Origin: an uncultured Chloroflexota bacterium
GTDB taxonomy: Bacteria; Chloroflexota; Anaerolineae; UBA4142; SHND01
Assembly: GCA_937870825.1 (NCBI GenBank)
Contig: CALMZO010000180.1
Coordinates: 1-61,303, forward strand
Direction: 5' to 3'
Length of the DNA: 61,303 nucleotides
The position numbers and the translations under genes were made by a program. Positions 53,041 through 60,304 of this stretch are shown in pieces; position 1 is the first letter of the stretch; the number at the start of each line of letters is the position of its first letter. The notes beneath the pieces are model-generated. The model was given only the letters and a program-made list of their open reading frames with translations, did not search any database and was not told the DNA's origin.

Positions 53041-53243
53041 GCCAGTGACTCGCAAGAGCATTGAGCCGGTCTGCCTTGCAGACTTTGTATTTCGACAACC
53101 AACAAATACCGCTTGGATCAATCGCCCACGATGGCATGACCGAGACGGGAGATAACGGCGAAGAAAATTTCGCGCGCTCACCGTTTTTCGGCGAGCGCGC
53201 TTTTTGTTTCGCGAAAATTTGTTGGCGCGTCGAAGGAGCAAAG
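53041..53243 (+). promoter_or_regulatory. panB leader with candidate pan-type regulatory RNA
   Basis: The leader first contains a structured segment (GGTCTGCC at about 53070 can pair with GGCATGACC near 53131, with a one-base bulge and inner hairpins), then an intrinsic terminator at 53172-53205, then the panB ribosome-binding site. This is the layout of transcription attenuation. A conserved RNA called the pan motif is known upstream of panB in Chloroflexota, Firmicutes and deltaproteobacteria, so this is a natural candidate; I could not verify the consensus by eye. The 393 bases between the membrane-protein gene and panB hold this leader, its promoter and the palindromic repeat. Confidence 0.55.
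53172..53205 (+). terminator. Attenuator-type terminator before panB
   Basis: GCGCGCTC (53172-53179) pairs with GAGCGCGC (53193-53200), with an inner CCG/CGG helix, followed by TTTTT. TTTCGCG (53168-53174) could instead pair with CGCGAAA (53211-53217), overlapping the terminator's left arm, which offers an alternative fold. Confidence 0.8.
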
Positions 53244-54158
53244 ATGGAACGCAAAAAAGTGACGCTGCCCGAAATTCAGCGCAAAAAAGAAATGGGCGAG
53301 CCGATTACGATGCTCACCGCGTACGATGTATCAACCGCGCGCGCCGTGGACCAGGCGGGCATTGATATGATTCTCGTCGGCGATTCGTATGGCATGGTGG
53401 TTCTCGGTTACGATACCACCGTTCCGGTGACGATGGAACAAATGCTGACCGCCGCGCAAGCCGTTGCGCGCGGCGCGAAAAATCCGTTGCTCATCGGCGA
53501 CTTGCCATTTCTTGCCTATCAAGTGAACGCGGAAGAAGCGATTCGCAACGCGGGACGTTTTATCAAAGAAGCAAACATGGACGCGGTGAAATTGGAGGGC
53601 GGACGCGAAATTGCGCCGACGGTGCGCGCGATTACGAACGCGGGCATTGCAGTGATGGGACACGTCGGACTCACGCCGCAAAGTGTGAGCAAACTCGGCG
53701 GCTGGCGCACACAAGGCACAACCGCTCAAGCCGCGCGCAAATTGTTGGACGATGCGTTGGCATTGCAAGACGCGGGCGCGTTCGCGGTGGTGTTGGAAAA
53801 AGTTCCTGACCGTCTTGCAGAGCTCGTCACTCAACGTTTGCAAATTCCGACGATTGGCATTGGCGCGGGCGTACATTGCGACGGCCAAGTTTTGGTCACG
53901 CACGATTTGCTCGGACTGTTTGACCGTTTCGTTCCCAAATTCGCAAAACAGTACGCGAAACTTTACCCGCTCATGCTGGAAGCGTTGAGCGAATACAAAC
54001 GTGAAGTGGACACGCGCGCGTTTCCCGCGCCTGAGCATTCCTTCCCCATCAAAGACGCCGAGTGGGACGCATTCCTGAAAGCGTTGGACGAAGAACGCGA
54101 AACGCACGCGACAAATACATTTGACCCGACGGCGGACACGGAACGCGTTTACGGATAA
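53244..54158 (+). CDS. panB: Ketopantoate hydroxymethyltransferase
   Basis: 304-residue PanB, which converts 2-oxoisovalerate and methylene-tetrahydrofolate to ketopantoate, the first step of pantothenate synthesis. The (beta/alpha)8 barrel carries DMILVGDSYGMVVLGYD (metal-binding Asp), KLEGG, MGHVGLTPQS and TIGIGAG. The start at 53244 has AAGGAG at 53233-53238; a longer frame from 53061 would translate the attenuator and is rejected. First gene of panB-panE-panC. A long basic/acidic tail follows the core (ALSEYKREVDTRAFPAPEHSF), as in many PanB proteins. Confidence 0.96.
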   Translation: MERKKVTLPEIQRKKEMGEPITMLTAYDVSTARAVDQAGIDMILVGDSYGMVVLGYDTTVPVTMEQMLTAAQAVARGAKNPLLIGDLPFLAYQVNAEEAIRNAGRFIKEANMDAVKLEGGREIAPTVRAITNAGIAVMGHVGLTPQSVSKLGGWRTQGTTAQAARKLLDDALALQDAGAFAVVLEKVPDRLAELVTQRLQIPTIGIGAGVHCDGQVLVTHDLLGLFDRFVPKFAKQYAKLYPLMLEALSEYKREVDTRAFPAPEHSFPIKDAEWDAFLKALDEERETHATNTFDPTADTERVYG

Positions 54159-54159
54159 T

Positions 54160-54216
54160 TCCTCTCCCCTCGCCTGAAAATCAAAACCAATTTTCAGGCG
54201 AGGGGGTGGGGTGAGG
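54160..54216. repeat. REP-like palindrome between panB and panE
   Basis: CCCCTCGCCTGAAAA (54166-54180) pairs perfectly with TTTTCAGGCGAGGGG (54191-54205), flanked by TCCTCT and GTGGGGTGAGG. The CCTCTCCCC...GGGGTGGGGTGAGG pattern recurs in many unrelated genomes, as I recall, as a repetitive palindromic element. Here its right end also supplies the panE ribosome-binding site (GTGAGG). Confidence 0.65.
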
Positions 54217-54220
54217 CAAA

Positions 54221-55153
54221 ATGAAAATCGGAATCATTGGGACGGGCGCGATGGGTTCGCTCTTTGCCGCGCATCTCGCCGCGCACGCGGACGTCACCGT
54301 ATTGGGAACGTGGCGCGACGCGGTTGAAACAATGAACACGCGCGGCATTCATCTGGAACGCGACGCGGAACATTTTTACATCCCCGTGCGGGCAACGACG
54401 AGTGCGCGCCAAGTGCGAAATGTGGATTTCGCGCTGATTGCGGTAAAAGCGCACCAGACCGAACGCGCGGCGCGTTGGGCGAACGAAATTCTCGGCGCGA
54501 ACGGCATCGCGCTCACCTTGCAAAACGGTTTGGGCAATTTCGAAATTCTCGCGCAGCATGTCGGCGAAAACCGCGCGGCGATGGGCGTGACGATGCAAGG
54601 CGCGACATTGCTCGGTGCGGGGCATGTGAGGCACGCGGGGCGCGGGCAAACCACCATCGCGACAACACCGCAAATGCGCGCGCATATTGAAACGCTCACA
54701 GAACTTTTTATTCGCGCGGGAATCGAAACGCAGCTTGCGAATGATGTTCAGAGTTTGATGTGGGGAAAACTCGTGGTGAACAGCGCAATTAACGCGTTGA
54801 GCGCGATTTATCGCGTGCCGAACGGCTTGCTTGTCGAAAATCCCGAAACGCGCGCGTTGATGTCTGCCGCCGCGCAAGAAACCGCGAATGTCGCGCGCGC
54901 GCTCGGCATCACATTACCGTATCTTGACCCCGCCGCGCGCGCGATTCAAGTGGCGAGGGCGACGGCGACAAACAAATCGTCAACCCTCCAAGATGTGCTG
55001 CGCGGCGCGCCGACAGAATTGGAACGCATCAACGGCGCGGTGGTGCGCGAAGGCAAACGGCTCGGCGTGCCAACACCTGTCAACGAACAACTGATGCGCG
55101 TCATGGTTCACCCGCGCTTGGCACAACATCGGCTCGCGCAATTCGCGGCGTGA
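54221..55153 (+). CDS. panE: 2-dehydropantoate 2-reductase
   Basis: 310-residue ketopantoate reductase (PanE/ApbA), NADPH-dependent, second step of pantothenate synthesis. A Rossmann GxGxxG at residues 7-12 (GTGAMG) opens the protein. The family's ALTLQNGLGNFE loop and the C-terminal MWGKLVVNSAINALSAI motif, with catalytic Lys and Asn, follow. The length is usual. It shares a transcript with panB; the hairpin between them has no T-run. Confidence 0.94.
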   Translation: MKIGIIGTGAMGSLFAAHLAAHADVTVLGTWRDAVETMNTRGIHLERDAEHFYIPVRATTSARQVRNVDFALIAVKAHQTERAARWANEILGANGIALTLQNGLGNFEILAQHVGENRAAMGVTMQGATLLGAGHVRHAGRGQTTIATTPQMRAHIETLTELFIRAGIETQLANDVQSLMWGKLVVNSAINALSAIYRVPNGLLVENPETRALMSAAAQETANVARALGITLPYLDPAARAIQVARATATNKSSTLQDVLRGAPTELERINGAVVREGKRLGVPTPVNEQLMRVMVHPRLAQHRLAQFAA

Positions 55154-55161
55154 GCTTTCTC

Positions 55162-55208
55162 GAGTTCGCGTATTTCCCTCGCGCAGGGAAATACGCGAAC
55201 TCTTGTTT
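55162..55208 (+). terminator. Strong terminator-like hairpin directly before panC
   Basis: GAGTTCGCGTATTTCCCT (55162-55179) pairs perfectly over 18 bp with AGGGAAATACGCGAACTC (55185-55202). TTGTTTTT follows, and the panC ATG comes at 55211. It would stop most transcripts after panE, and no room remains for a Shine-Dalgarno sequence. Confidence 0.8.
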
Positions 55209-55210
55209 TT

Positions 55211-56041
55211 ATGTTTCTCGCCAAAAGAATTTCAGACTTGCGCGCGTTTCAAAAACAGCATCCGGGTACGTGGGGACTTGTGCCGACGATGGGCGCGCTG
55301 CATGAGGGACATTTGTCATTGGTGAAACGCGCCCGCGATGAGAATAATTTTGTCGCAGTGAGCGTTTATGTGAATCCGACGCAATTCGCGGGGGGCGGCG
55401 ATTTTGATAAATATCCGCGCACGCTGGAACGCGATATGGACTTGATGAAACCGTTTCAAGTGGATTTGGTGTTTGCGCCGTCGAATGAGGAAATGTACCC
55501 GCCGAATTTTCAAACGTACGTGACAGTGGAAGAAATCACGAAACCCCTCGAAGGCGCAATGCGTCCCGGGCATTTTCGCGGCGTTGCAACGATAGTGACA
55601 AAACTTTTCAACATCGTTCAGCCGGACCGCGCGTATTTTGGACAAAAGGACGCGCAGCAAGTCGCGGTGATTCAACAGATGGTGCGCGATTTGAATCTGC
55701 CTGTCGAAATCGTCGTCGGCGAAACGATGCGCGAAGCGGATGGGTTGGCGATGTCGTCGCGAAATGTGTACTTGTCGGCAGAAGACAGAAACGCCGCGCC
55801 GATTTTGTACCGCGCGCTGTGTGCTGCGCGTGACGCGTATTTACGCGGCGAACGCGATGGGGCAAGCTTGCGCCCTGTGATGCGCGAGGTGTTGGAGCAA
55901 GAGCCGCGCGCGAATGTTGAATACGTGAGCGCGGCAGACCCATTGACGCTACAAGAATTGGATGAAATTAAAAATGGCGTGCTGCTTTCAATGGCGGTGC
56001 GTTTTGGGACAACACGGTTGATTGATAACTTGTTGTTATAA
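55211..56041 (+). CDS. panC: Pantoate-beta-alanine ligase
   Basis: 276-residue pantothenate synthetase, which joins pantoate and beta-alanine with ATP. The nucleotidyltransferase motifs are intact: PTMGALHEGHLSLV (HIGH-type), NPTQF, YFGQKDAQQVAVI and MSSRN (KMSKS-type). The start codon lies 8 bases after an 18-bp terminator-like hairpin and has no ribosome-binding site, although the protein start (MFLAKRISDLRAFQ) is family-like. No panD is present; beta-alanine must come from elsewhere. The gene ends in a bidirectional terminator. Confidence 0.96.
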   Translation: MFLAKRISDLRAFQKQHPGTWGLVPTMGALHEGHLSLVKRARDENNFVAVSVYVNPTQFAGGGDFDKYPRTLERDMDLMKPFQVDLVFAPSNEEMYPPNFQTYVTVEEITKPLEGAMRPGHFRGVATIVTKLFNIVQPDRAYFGQKDAQQVAVIQQMVRDLNLPVEIVVGETMREADGLAMSSRNVYLSAEDRNAAPILYRALCAARDAYLRGERDGASLRPVMREVLEQEPRANVEYVSAADPLTLQELDEIKNGVLLSMAVRFGTTRLIDNLLL

Positions 56042-56087
56042 AAAATTCCAAACCCGTTTTCTTGGAGAAAACGGGTTTGGAATTTTT
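56041..56087. terminator. Bidirectional terminator after panC
   Basis: A 22-bp perfect stem: arms 56041-56062 and 56066-56087, loop TGG, A/T-rich at both ends. It separates panC and the convergent oxidoreductase gene and overlaps the ends of both. Confidence 0.9.
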
Positions 56088-57196
56088 TATAGAAATCTCT
56101 CATACCGAAACGGCGTCACATCCATACTCGTCGCTTTGCCGTCCGCGACAATTTCCGCCGTCAAAATTCCTCCTGTCGGCGCGTGCATGACGCCGTGTCC
56201 GCCCCAGCCGCAGCAATTGACGAATCCCTCCACACCGGGCGCGTAACCCAATATCGGCAAATCGTCCGGCGTCAACGCGCGCAAGCCCGCCCAGCCGCGC
56301 AAAATTTTTGCATTCAACAAAATCGGCGCGCGCAGCGCCGCGCGCTCGATAACTTGTTCTTGAAATTCGGGAACGAACTGCGGTTCGTACGTTGTAGATT
56401 CTTCGCGCCCCATGCCCATCAGAACATTTTCGCCCTCTTTGCGAAAGTACCATTCGACTTCGGCATCCATGACGAACGGTGTGTTTTGTGGAATCGCGGG
56501 AAATTCATCGGTGATAAAAATGTGCCGCAAGTAATTCGAGATGGGCAAATTCAGTCCCACCCACGCGCCCACCTCTTTGGCGCGCGCGCCCGTCGCATTC
56601 ACCACGAGCGGTGTTGAAATTGTTCCGGCAGTTGTTTCAACGCCGACGACACGTCCCTTTTCCAAAACGATGCCCGTCGCTTGCACACGTTCGTTGATTT
56701 CCGCGCCGAGTTCTTTGGCGCCGCGCGCGTACGCTTGCATGACCGCGTGCGGCTCAATGACGCCGTCGGTGCGACACAGCGCGCCAAGCACCAGGTCTTG
56801 GGTATTCACTGCCGGGACGAGTTCTTTGATGTCTTCGGGGTAGAGAATTTCAATCGGCACATTCATTTTTTGCTGGACGGCGATTTCCTCGCGTAGTTCA
56901 TGTTCCGCCGCGCGCGTGGCGACGCTCAAGTGTCCAATCGGTTTGAAATGAGTTGATTCGCCGAACAGGCCCGCGAACGCCATGTATTCCTTCCACGCGA
57001 CGAACGAGAGCGCGATGGTTTCCTCGCGCTTCATCGAAAGCATCAACATCGCCGCGCTGCGCCCCGACGAACCGCTGCCCAGCATATCGAGTTCGACGAG
57101 CGAAATGTTTTTGATGCCCTTTGCGGCGAGATGGTACAGACATGACAGTCCTTGAATGCCCCCGCCAATGACGACGACGTCTGCTGTGGTTCGCAT
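56087..57196 (-). CDS. FAD-dependent oxidoreductase, DAO/SoxB-like
   Basis: 369-residue DAO-superfamily flavoprotein, similar to the beta subunit of sarcosine oxidase and to glycine/D-amino acid oxidases. The N-terminal FAD-binding Rossmann motif is VVVIGGGIQGLSCLYHLA with the ribose-binding acid in LVELD. SGSSGRSAAM and the C-terminal RGWAGLRALTPDDLPILGYAPGVEGFVNCCGWGG regions (in parts) match the family. The start at 57196 lies 1 base after the stop of an 80-residue gene, so the two are coupled. Substrate probably a secondary amine or D-amino acid; no other Sox subunits are nearby. Confidence 0.9.
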   Translation of the reverse strand: MRTTADVVVIGGGIQGLSCLYHLAAKGIKNISLVELDMLGSGSSGRSAAMLMLSMKREETIALSFVAWKEYMAFAGLFGESTHFKPIGHLSVATRAAEHELREEIAVQQKMNVPIEILYPEDIKELVPAVNTQDLVLGALCRTDGVIEPHAVMQAYARGAKELGAEINERVQATGIVLEKGRVVGVETTAGTISTPLVVNATGARAKEVGAWVGLNLPISNYLRHIFITDEFPAIPQNTPFVMDAEVEWYFRKEGENVLMGMGREESTTYEPQFVPEFQEQVIERAALRAPILLNAKILRGWAGLRALTPDDLPILGYAPGVEGFVNCCGWGGHGVMHAPTGGILTAEIVADGKATSMDVTPFRYERFL

Positions 57197-57197
57197 A

Positions 57198-57440
57198 TTA
57201 GAGTCCTTCGCTACGATAGTCGCGCTGTTCCCATTTCGCGCGCAATTGCTCGGTGAATTGTTTTTTATATTCGGGGTCTTGCAGTTTGGGATGCAGAATT
57301 TTCCAAACGTCTTCGGCGTCCAAATCGGTGGTGCCCAGAATTTCTTGAATGTACTGGTCCACGCGCACTTCAAACGCGCGCACCGGCGGCACGCCGATTT
57401 CGTCCAGAATGTCGCTGATGTGTTTAATGTAATACGTCAT
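57198..57440 (-). CDS. 80-residue protein coupled to the FAD oxidoreductase
   Basis: A small acidic/helical protein (MTYYIKHISDILDEIG start; DPEYKKQFTEQLRAKWEQR tail) with no cysteine cluster or membrane helix. I do not recognise it. A GGAG lies 7 bases upstream of the ATG, and its stop is one base before the oxidoreductase ATG, so it is made together with that enzyme and may be a small subunit or chaperone for it. Its predicted promoter TATAAT (57491 to 57486, - strand) has no good -35. Confidence 0.75.
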   Translation of the reverse strand: MTYYIKHISDILDEIGVPPVRAFEVRVDQYIQEILGTTDLDAEDVWKILHPKLQDPEYKKQFTEQLRAKWEQRDYRSEGL

Positions 57441-57520
57441 TCATTTCTCCGAAAGTGTGTGGGGGAAGGTAAGAGGATGCTCACGATTATAACGATACTA
57501 TTTGTTTTTGGGAAAATGAT

Positions 57521-57549
57521 TTGGGTGATGCTGTGAATCTGTGTATAAT
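57521..57549 (+). promoter_or_regulatory. Promoter of the tRNA-Ser pair
   Basis: TTGGGT (57521-57526), a 17-base spacer and TATAAT (57544-57549), about 90 bases before the first tRNA. No other promoter is seen between the two tRNA genes. Confidence 0.7.
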
Positions 57550-57645
57550 CTGGTTCGTGCGTATGTGAGATAGTTGAATCGTGCGCTGGTTTCGAATTCC
57601 TGCGCGCTGTCGCACGACAATCCTATTGCACTGCTGCACCGTCTT

Positions 57646-57731
57646 GGAGAGGTCGCATAGTCCGGTCTAGTGCGCGCGACTCGAAATCGCGTGTGGTTCT
57701 GCCACCGGGGGTTCAAATCCCTCCCTCTCCG
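57646..57731 (+). tRNA. tRNA-Ser (anticodon CGA)
   Basis: An 86-base tRNA with acceptor GGAGAGG/CCTCTCC, a long variable arm and T-loop TTCAAAT. The anticodon stem CGCGA/TCGCG encloses CTCGAAA, anticodon CGA (reads UCG). Discriminator G; the 3' CCA is not encoded. The type II shape with a long variable arm confirms serine. Confidence 0.95.
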
Positions 57732-57810
57732 CCTTTTCAGAGAACAGAACTCTTGTTACAGAAATGAGAATCAAGTCTGTGGTCTGTTATCTGAAATCTG
57801 TTATCTCTTT

Positions 57811-57899
57811 GGAGAGGTCGCATAGTCCGGTCTAGTGCGCACGATTGGAAGTCGTGTGTAGTCGCAAGATTACCGGGGGTTCAAATCCCCCCCTCTCCG
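57811..57899 (+). tRNA. tRNA-Ser (anticodon GGA), integration site
   Basis: An 89-base tRNA with the same acceptor and D-arm as its neighbour. The anticodon stem CACGA/TCGTG encloses TTGGAAG, anticodon GGA (reads UCC and UCU). The 3' end lies 35 bases from the stop codon of an integrase facing it, so the 3' half is the likely attachment site (attL). The tRNA is complete, as expected if the element restored it on integration. Confidence 0.95.
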
Positions 57900-57900
57900 C
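57870..57900. other. Probable attL of the integrated element
   Basis: The T-arm and acceptor end of tRNA-Ser(GGA) next to the integrase gene is the usual core for tyrosine-recombinase integration. The matching attR would be a short copy of this segment to the right of the window, so the exact core cannot be delimited here. Confidence 0.55.
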
Positions 57901-57934
57901 TTAAAATGAACGACTGAACATGTGCAATTGATGT

Positions 57935-58843
57935 TCAGTCGTTTGTATTATCACTCAAGCCGTTTAGCGGAGAAAATTGGTCATGTTTGCGCTGTAACTC
58001 TTGGACTTGAAAAATTGCGTATGCTTGCTTTGTTACCAACACGTCCGCATGTCCCATCAAATCCGAGAGTATGCCTAAATCCCCGCCCTGATTGATGTAA
58101 GAACGTGCGAAACGATGGCGGAACGAATGAGGATTCGCACGTCCCTTGACCCCCGCCCGCTTTTTCAAGCGGTCAAATATCGCCCGAAAGCCCCACCGTG
58201 TTAGCCGCTTGCCATCATCCGAGACAAAAACGAAATCCGTTTCGCTTTTGCGAACGTCAAGCCATGCCCGCAACGCACTTGCAGTTTCCACACCGAAAAA
58301 AACGGTTCGCGTATTGCTCCCCTTTTCAGTGACCACTGCTTGCCCATGTTCAAGATAAAGATTCGAGAGCCGAAGGTCAGCAAGCCCACCGAGACGGCAG
58401 CCCGTATCCGTTAGAAATAAAACAATCGCAAACTCACGCGGCGAAGTCCGAGCCACAGAAATAATTTTTCGTAAATCGTCGTCACTGATTGACTTGGGTT
58501 GAGACTTGGGAAGGCGAGGCATTTTGAGACGACGCGCGATATTTCCGTTTGGCGTAACATGCTCATTGCGTTCAAGCCAATTGTAAAAAATCTTGATTGC
58601 TCGTACAAAGTCCGCAACCGTCGCAGGCGATAATGTTTCATCCTTTGCATTTCTTTTTTTCGCAGACCGCAACGACGCCAGAAACGCCCGAAGGTCATCA
58701 ACAGTTACAGCATCTAGCGACGCATTACCAAAAAAGGAAATCAGTCGTTCGATGTATTGGCGATACCAAGCCACTGTATGAGGCGAACGCCCGACAGCGA
58801 TTAAGTCAGTAACAAACAATTGGAAACCATCCGATAATTTCAT
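57935..58843 (-). CDS. int: Tyrosine recombinase (integrase)
   Basis: 302-residue XerC/D-like phage-type integrase. An N-terminal SAM-like core-binding domain covers 1-95. The catalytic set is complete: R150 (TGCRLGGLADL), K174, H239 and R242 (HSFRHRFA), H265 (MGHADV) and Y275 (KQAYAIF). It would integrate and excise the element at the tRNA-Ser 3' end. It lies 3 bases after the rep-like gene, an int-rep operon order known from several integrative elements. The GGGTAGGG upstream of the ATG serves as ribosome-binding site and includes the rep stop codon. Confidence 0.95.
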   Translation of the reverse strand: MKLSDGFQLFVTDLIAVGRSPHTVAWYRQYIERLISFFGNASLDAVTVDDLRAFLASLRSAKKRNAKDETLSPATVADFVRAIKIFYNWLERNEHVTPNGNIARRLKMPRLPKSQPKSISDDDLRKIISVARTSPREFAIVLFLTDTGCRLGGLADLRLSNLYLEHGQAVVTEKGSNTRTVFFGVETASALRAWLDVRKSETDFVFVSDDGKRLTRWGFRAIFDRLKKRAGVKGRANPHSFRHRFARSYINQGGDLGILSDLMGHADVLVTKQAYAIFQVQELQRKHDQFSPLNGLSDNTND

Positions 58844-58846
58844 ACC

Positions 58847-59758
58847 CTACCCCACACCAGCAAAGCCCGTTACGGATTGAATCATTCCCAAATGTTTCGC
58901 CTTGAGACGCGCCGCCGCCATATCTATCATCATTTGTATCTTATGTGACCCAAACGCAGACCACACCACGAACAAACTTGGCGCGCATTGGTCTGTCAAC
59001 CATTCGATTACATCGTCTATTGTTTTGACACACTTGGGAGTGTGCAGCCGCGACTTTTCGACAAAGCCGAGAAATTGCGCCCACCAATCCACTGTTAGCC
59101 AGCGACTTTTATTCGTGTCCGAGCTGCACGCTTTGAAATCAACATAGCCCAACAGCCATGAAGCAACTTTTTTTGACCAATCGGTTTCATCCAACAATTC
59201 ACGAATCGCCGCATCTGCGCGCTCGTCCTTTAGTTCGAGTTCAACACGAATCCAATGCCCCTCTATCTTTTGTTCCTTTGCCTTGTCGTAAATTCGCAGA
59301 AAGGTTTGACTTGAACGCACACCTAGATTGATTGTGCGCCCACCACTTTCATTTTCGATTTGTGTCCATTTTTTCGAGCGCGAGACAAATGTTTTTTGCT
59401 TTACTGCTGATGTTATTTCATCCAAATTCAAAATGCCCGTTGTGTCATCCATTGCAAAATCAACGCGCGTGAATTTCATTCCCAGATGCACAAACCCCGC
59501 GATGAGTGCTTGTGATTCAAAACCACTTGCCGCAATTGCCGACGATGGAAACGAAACATGCACACCCATTCGAGGATGCGCGTACGACCAGAAGATACGA
59601 CCTGTCCCAAATATCACCGCCGAGCATTCATAACCACGCCCGCCGTATTCCAACTCTTGCCACTCACCGAGAAATTGACCCAGCGCGTCAAGAGTTTCAC
59701 CAATTGGCTTTTCGGTGATTGTCCCCGCGAGCCAATCAACTTGTAAAGCATCGCTCAT
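58847..59758 (-). CDS. Rep_trans/MobT-type replication initiator or relaxase
   Basis: 303 residues. The pattern (VDWLAGTITEKP start, RVDFAMDD, TINLGVRSSQTFLRIYDKAKEQ, RVELELKDERA) matches the Rep_trans family (PF02486). That family includes pT181-type Rep proteins, RstA-like phage initiators and the NicK/Orf20 (MOB-T) relaxases of ICEBs1 and Tn916. All nick one strand with a Tyr and use rolling-circle replication. The start at 59758 has AAGGTGG upstream; the 9-residue longer frame is rejected. Which of the three roles applies cannot be settled without the right half of the element. Confidence 0.82.
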   Translation of the reverse strand: MSDALQVDWLAGTITEKPIGETLDALGQFLGEWQELEYGGRGYECSAVIFGTGRIFWSYAHPRMGVHVSFPSSAIAASGFESQALIAGFVHLGMKFTRVDFAMDDTTGILNLDEITSAVKQKTFVSRSKKWTQIENESGGRTINLGVRSSQTFLRIYDKAKEQKIEGHWIRVELELKDERADAAIRELLDETDWSKKVASWLLGYVDFKACSSDTNKSRWLTVDWWAQFLGFVEKSRLHTPKCVKTIDDVIEWLTDQCAPSLFVVWSAFGSHKIQMMIDMAAARLKAKHLGMIQSVTGFAGVG

Positions 59759-59784
59759 ATTCACCACCTTAAAAAAGTATTTCA

Positions 59785-59810
59785 CGCCCCCGTATTACCA
59801 AACGGGGGCG
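59785..59810 (-). other. Stem-loop upstream of rep, possible attenuator
   Basis: CGCCCCCGT (59785-59793) pairs with ACGGGGGCG (59802-59810). On the - strand it is followed after a short gap by ACTTTTTT, and the rep ribosome-binding site comes next. This could dampen rep expression, as attenuators do in rolling-circle plasmids. Confidence 0.5.
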
Positions 59811-59927
59811 ACTGCCCTACTCCGCCGATTGATTCGCTTGCGAGTTTGTAGATTCTCTCGCAGGTAGAAACGCGCACGCCGAGACTAGACCACTCGCCCG
59901 ACGATTCAATACGGACTTGTGCGCGTG

Positions 59928-59973
59928 CGTCGCAACGATGTTGCCTGCACCGAGTAGCAACATCGTTGCGACG
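59928..59973. other. 17-bp inverted repeat, candidate replication/nick origin
   Basis: Arms 59928-59944 and 59957-59973 are perfect complements (core CGCAACGATGTTGC) with a 12-base loop. It lies in the 267-base stretch between the 92-residue gene and rep, where I find no credible gene. No T-run follows on the - strand, so it is not a terminator for the leftward operon. Position just upstream of a rolling-circle initiator gene suggests a double-strand or single-strand origin. Confidence 0.5.
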
Positions 59974-60025
59974 GAGTTTTTGAACCACTTGCCCGACGAA
60001 AAAGGAAATGCAAACGCGCGCGTGA

Positions 60026-60304
60026 TTATCGGAATGATGCGAGTGCCAGCGACGGAAATGCAAAATTAAATTCCGAAGGCAGACAATCCATGTGATACAC
60101 GCGCATTTTTTTTGTGGCATCATCAAAGCGAACGACGGCAACGCTATCACCCACCTTGAAAATTTTCTCGCAGGAGTGACAGCAAACGGATTGCACTTGC
60201 ATCACTAGCCCGCCCGCATCCACAACACCCGAAGCAACATCAAATTCGAGTGAACCCCATCCGCCGAGAATCGAAACATTGATTGATTGTTTGTTTGCGC
60301 TCAT
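60026..60304 (-). CDS. Small protein with C-x2-C...H-x2-C motif (element)
   Basis: 92 residues. A possible zinc site is formed by C42-x2-C45 (CCHSCEKIF) and H71-x2-C74 (YHMDC), like half of a LIM or treble-clef finger. The N-terminal 40 residues are beta-rich. No family recognised. AAAGG precedes the ATG, which overlaps by 4 bases the end of a reading frame running in from upstream. Possible roles: DNA-binding accessory or excision factor. Confidence 0.7.
   Translation of the reverse strand: MSANKQSINVSILGGWGSLEFDVASGVVDAGGLVMQVQSVCCHSCEKIFKVGDSVAVVRFDDATKKMRVYHMDCLPSEFNFAFPSLALASFR

Noticed and set aside
59928..59973. Reading this inverted repeat as an ordinary terminator
   Set aside because: A T-run follows only on the + strand, where no gene ends; the leftward operon would continue with CACGCGCAC-type sequence.
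59782..60150. 122-codon - strand frame between the 92-residue gene and rep
   Set aside because: It overlaps the 92-residue gene by 125 bases, lacks a ribosome-binding site and crosses both inverted repeats; Arg/Cys/His-rich composition. A second frame with a 48-codon ORF from the hairpin was rejected for the same reasons.
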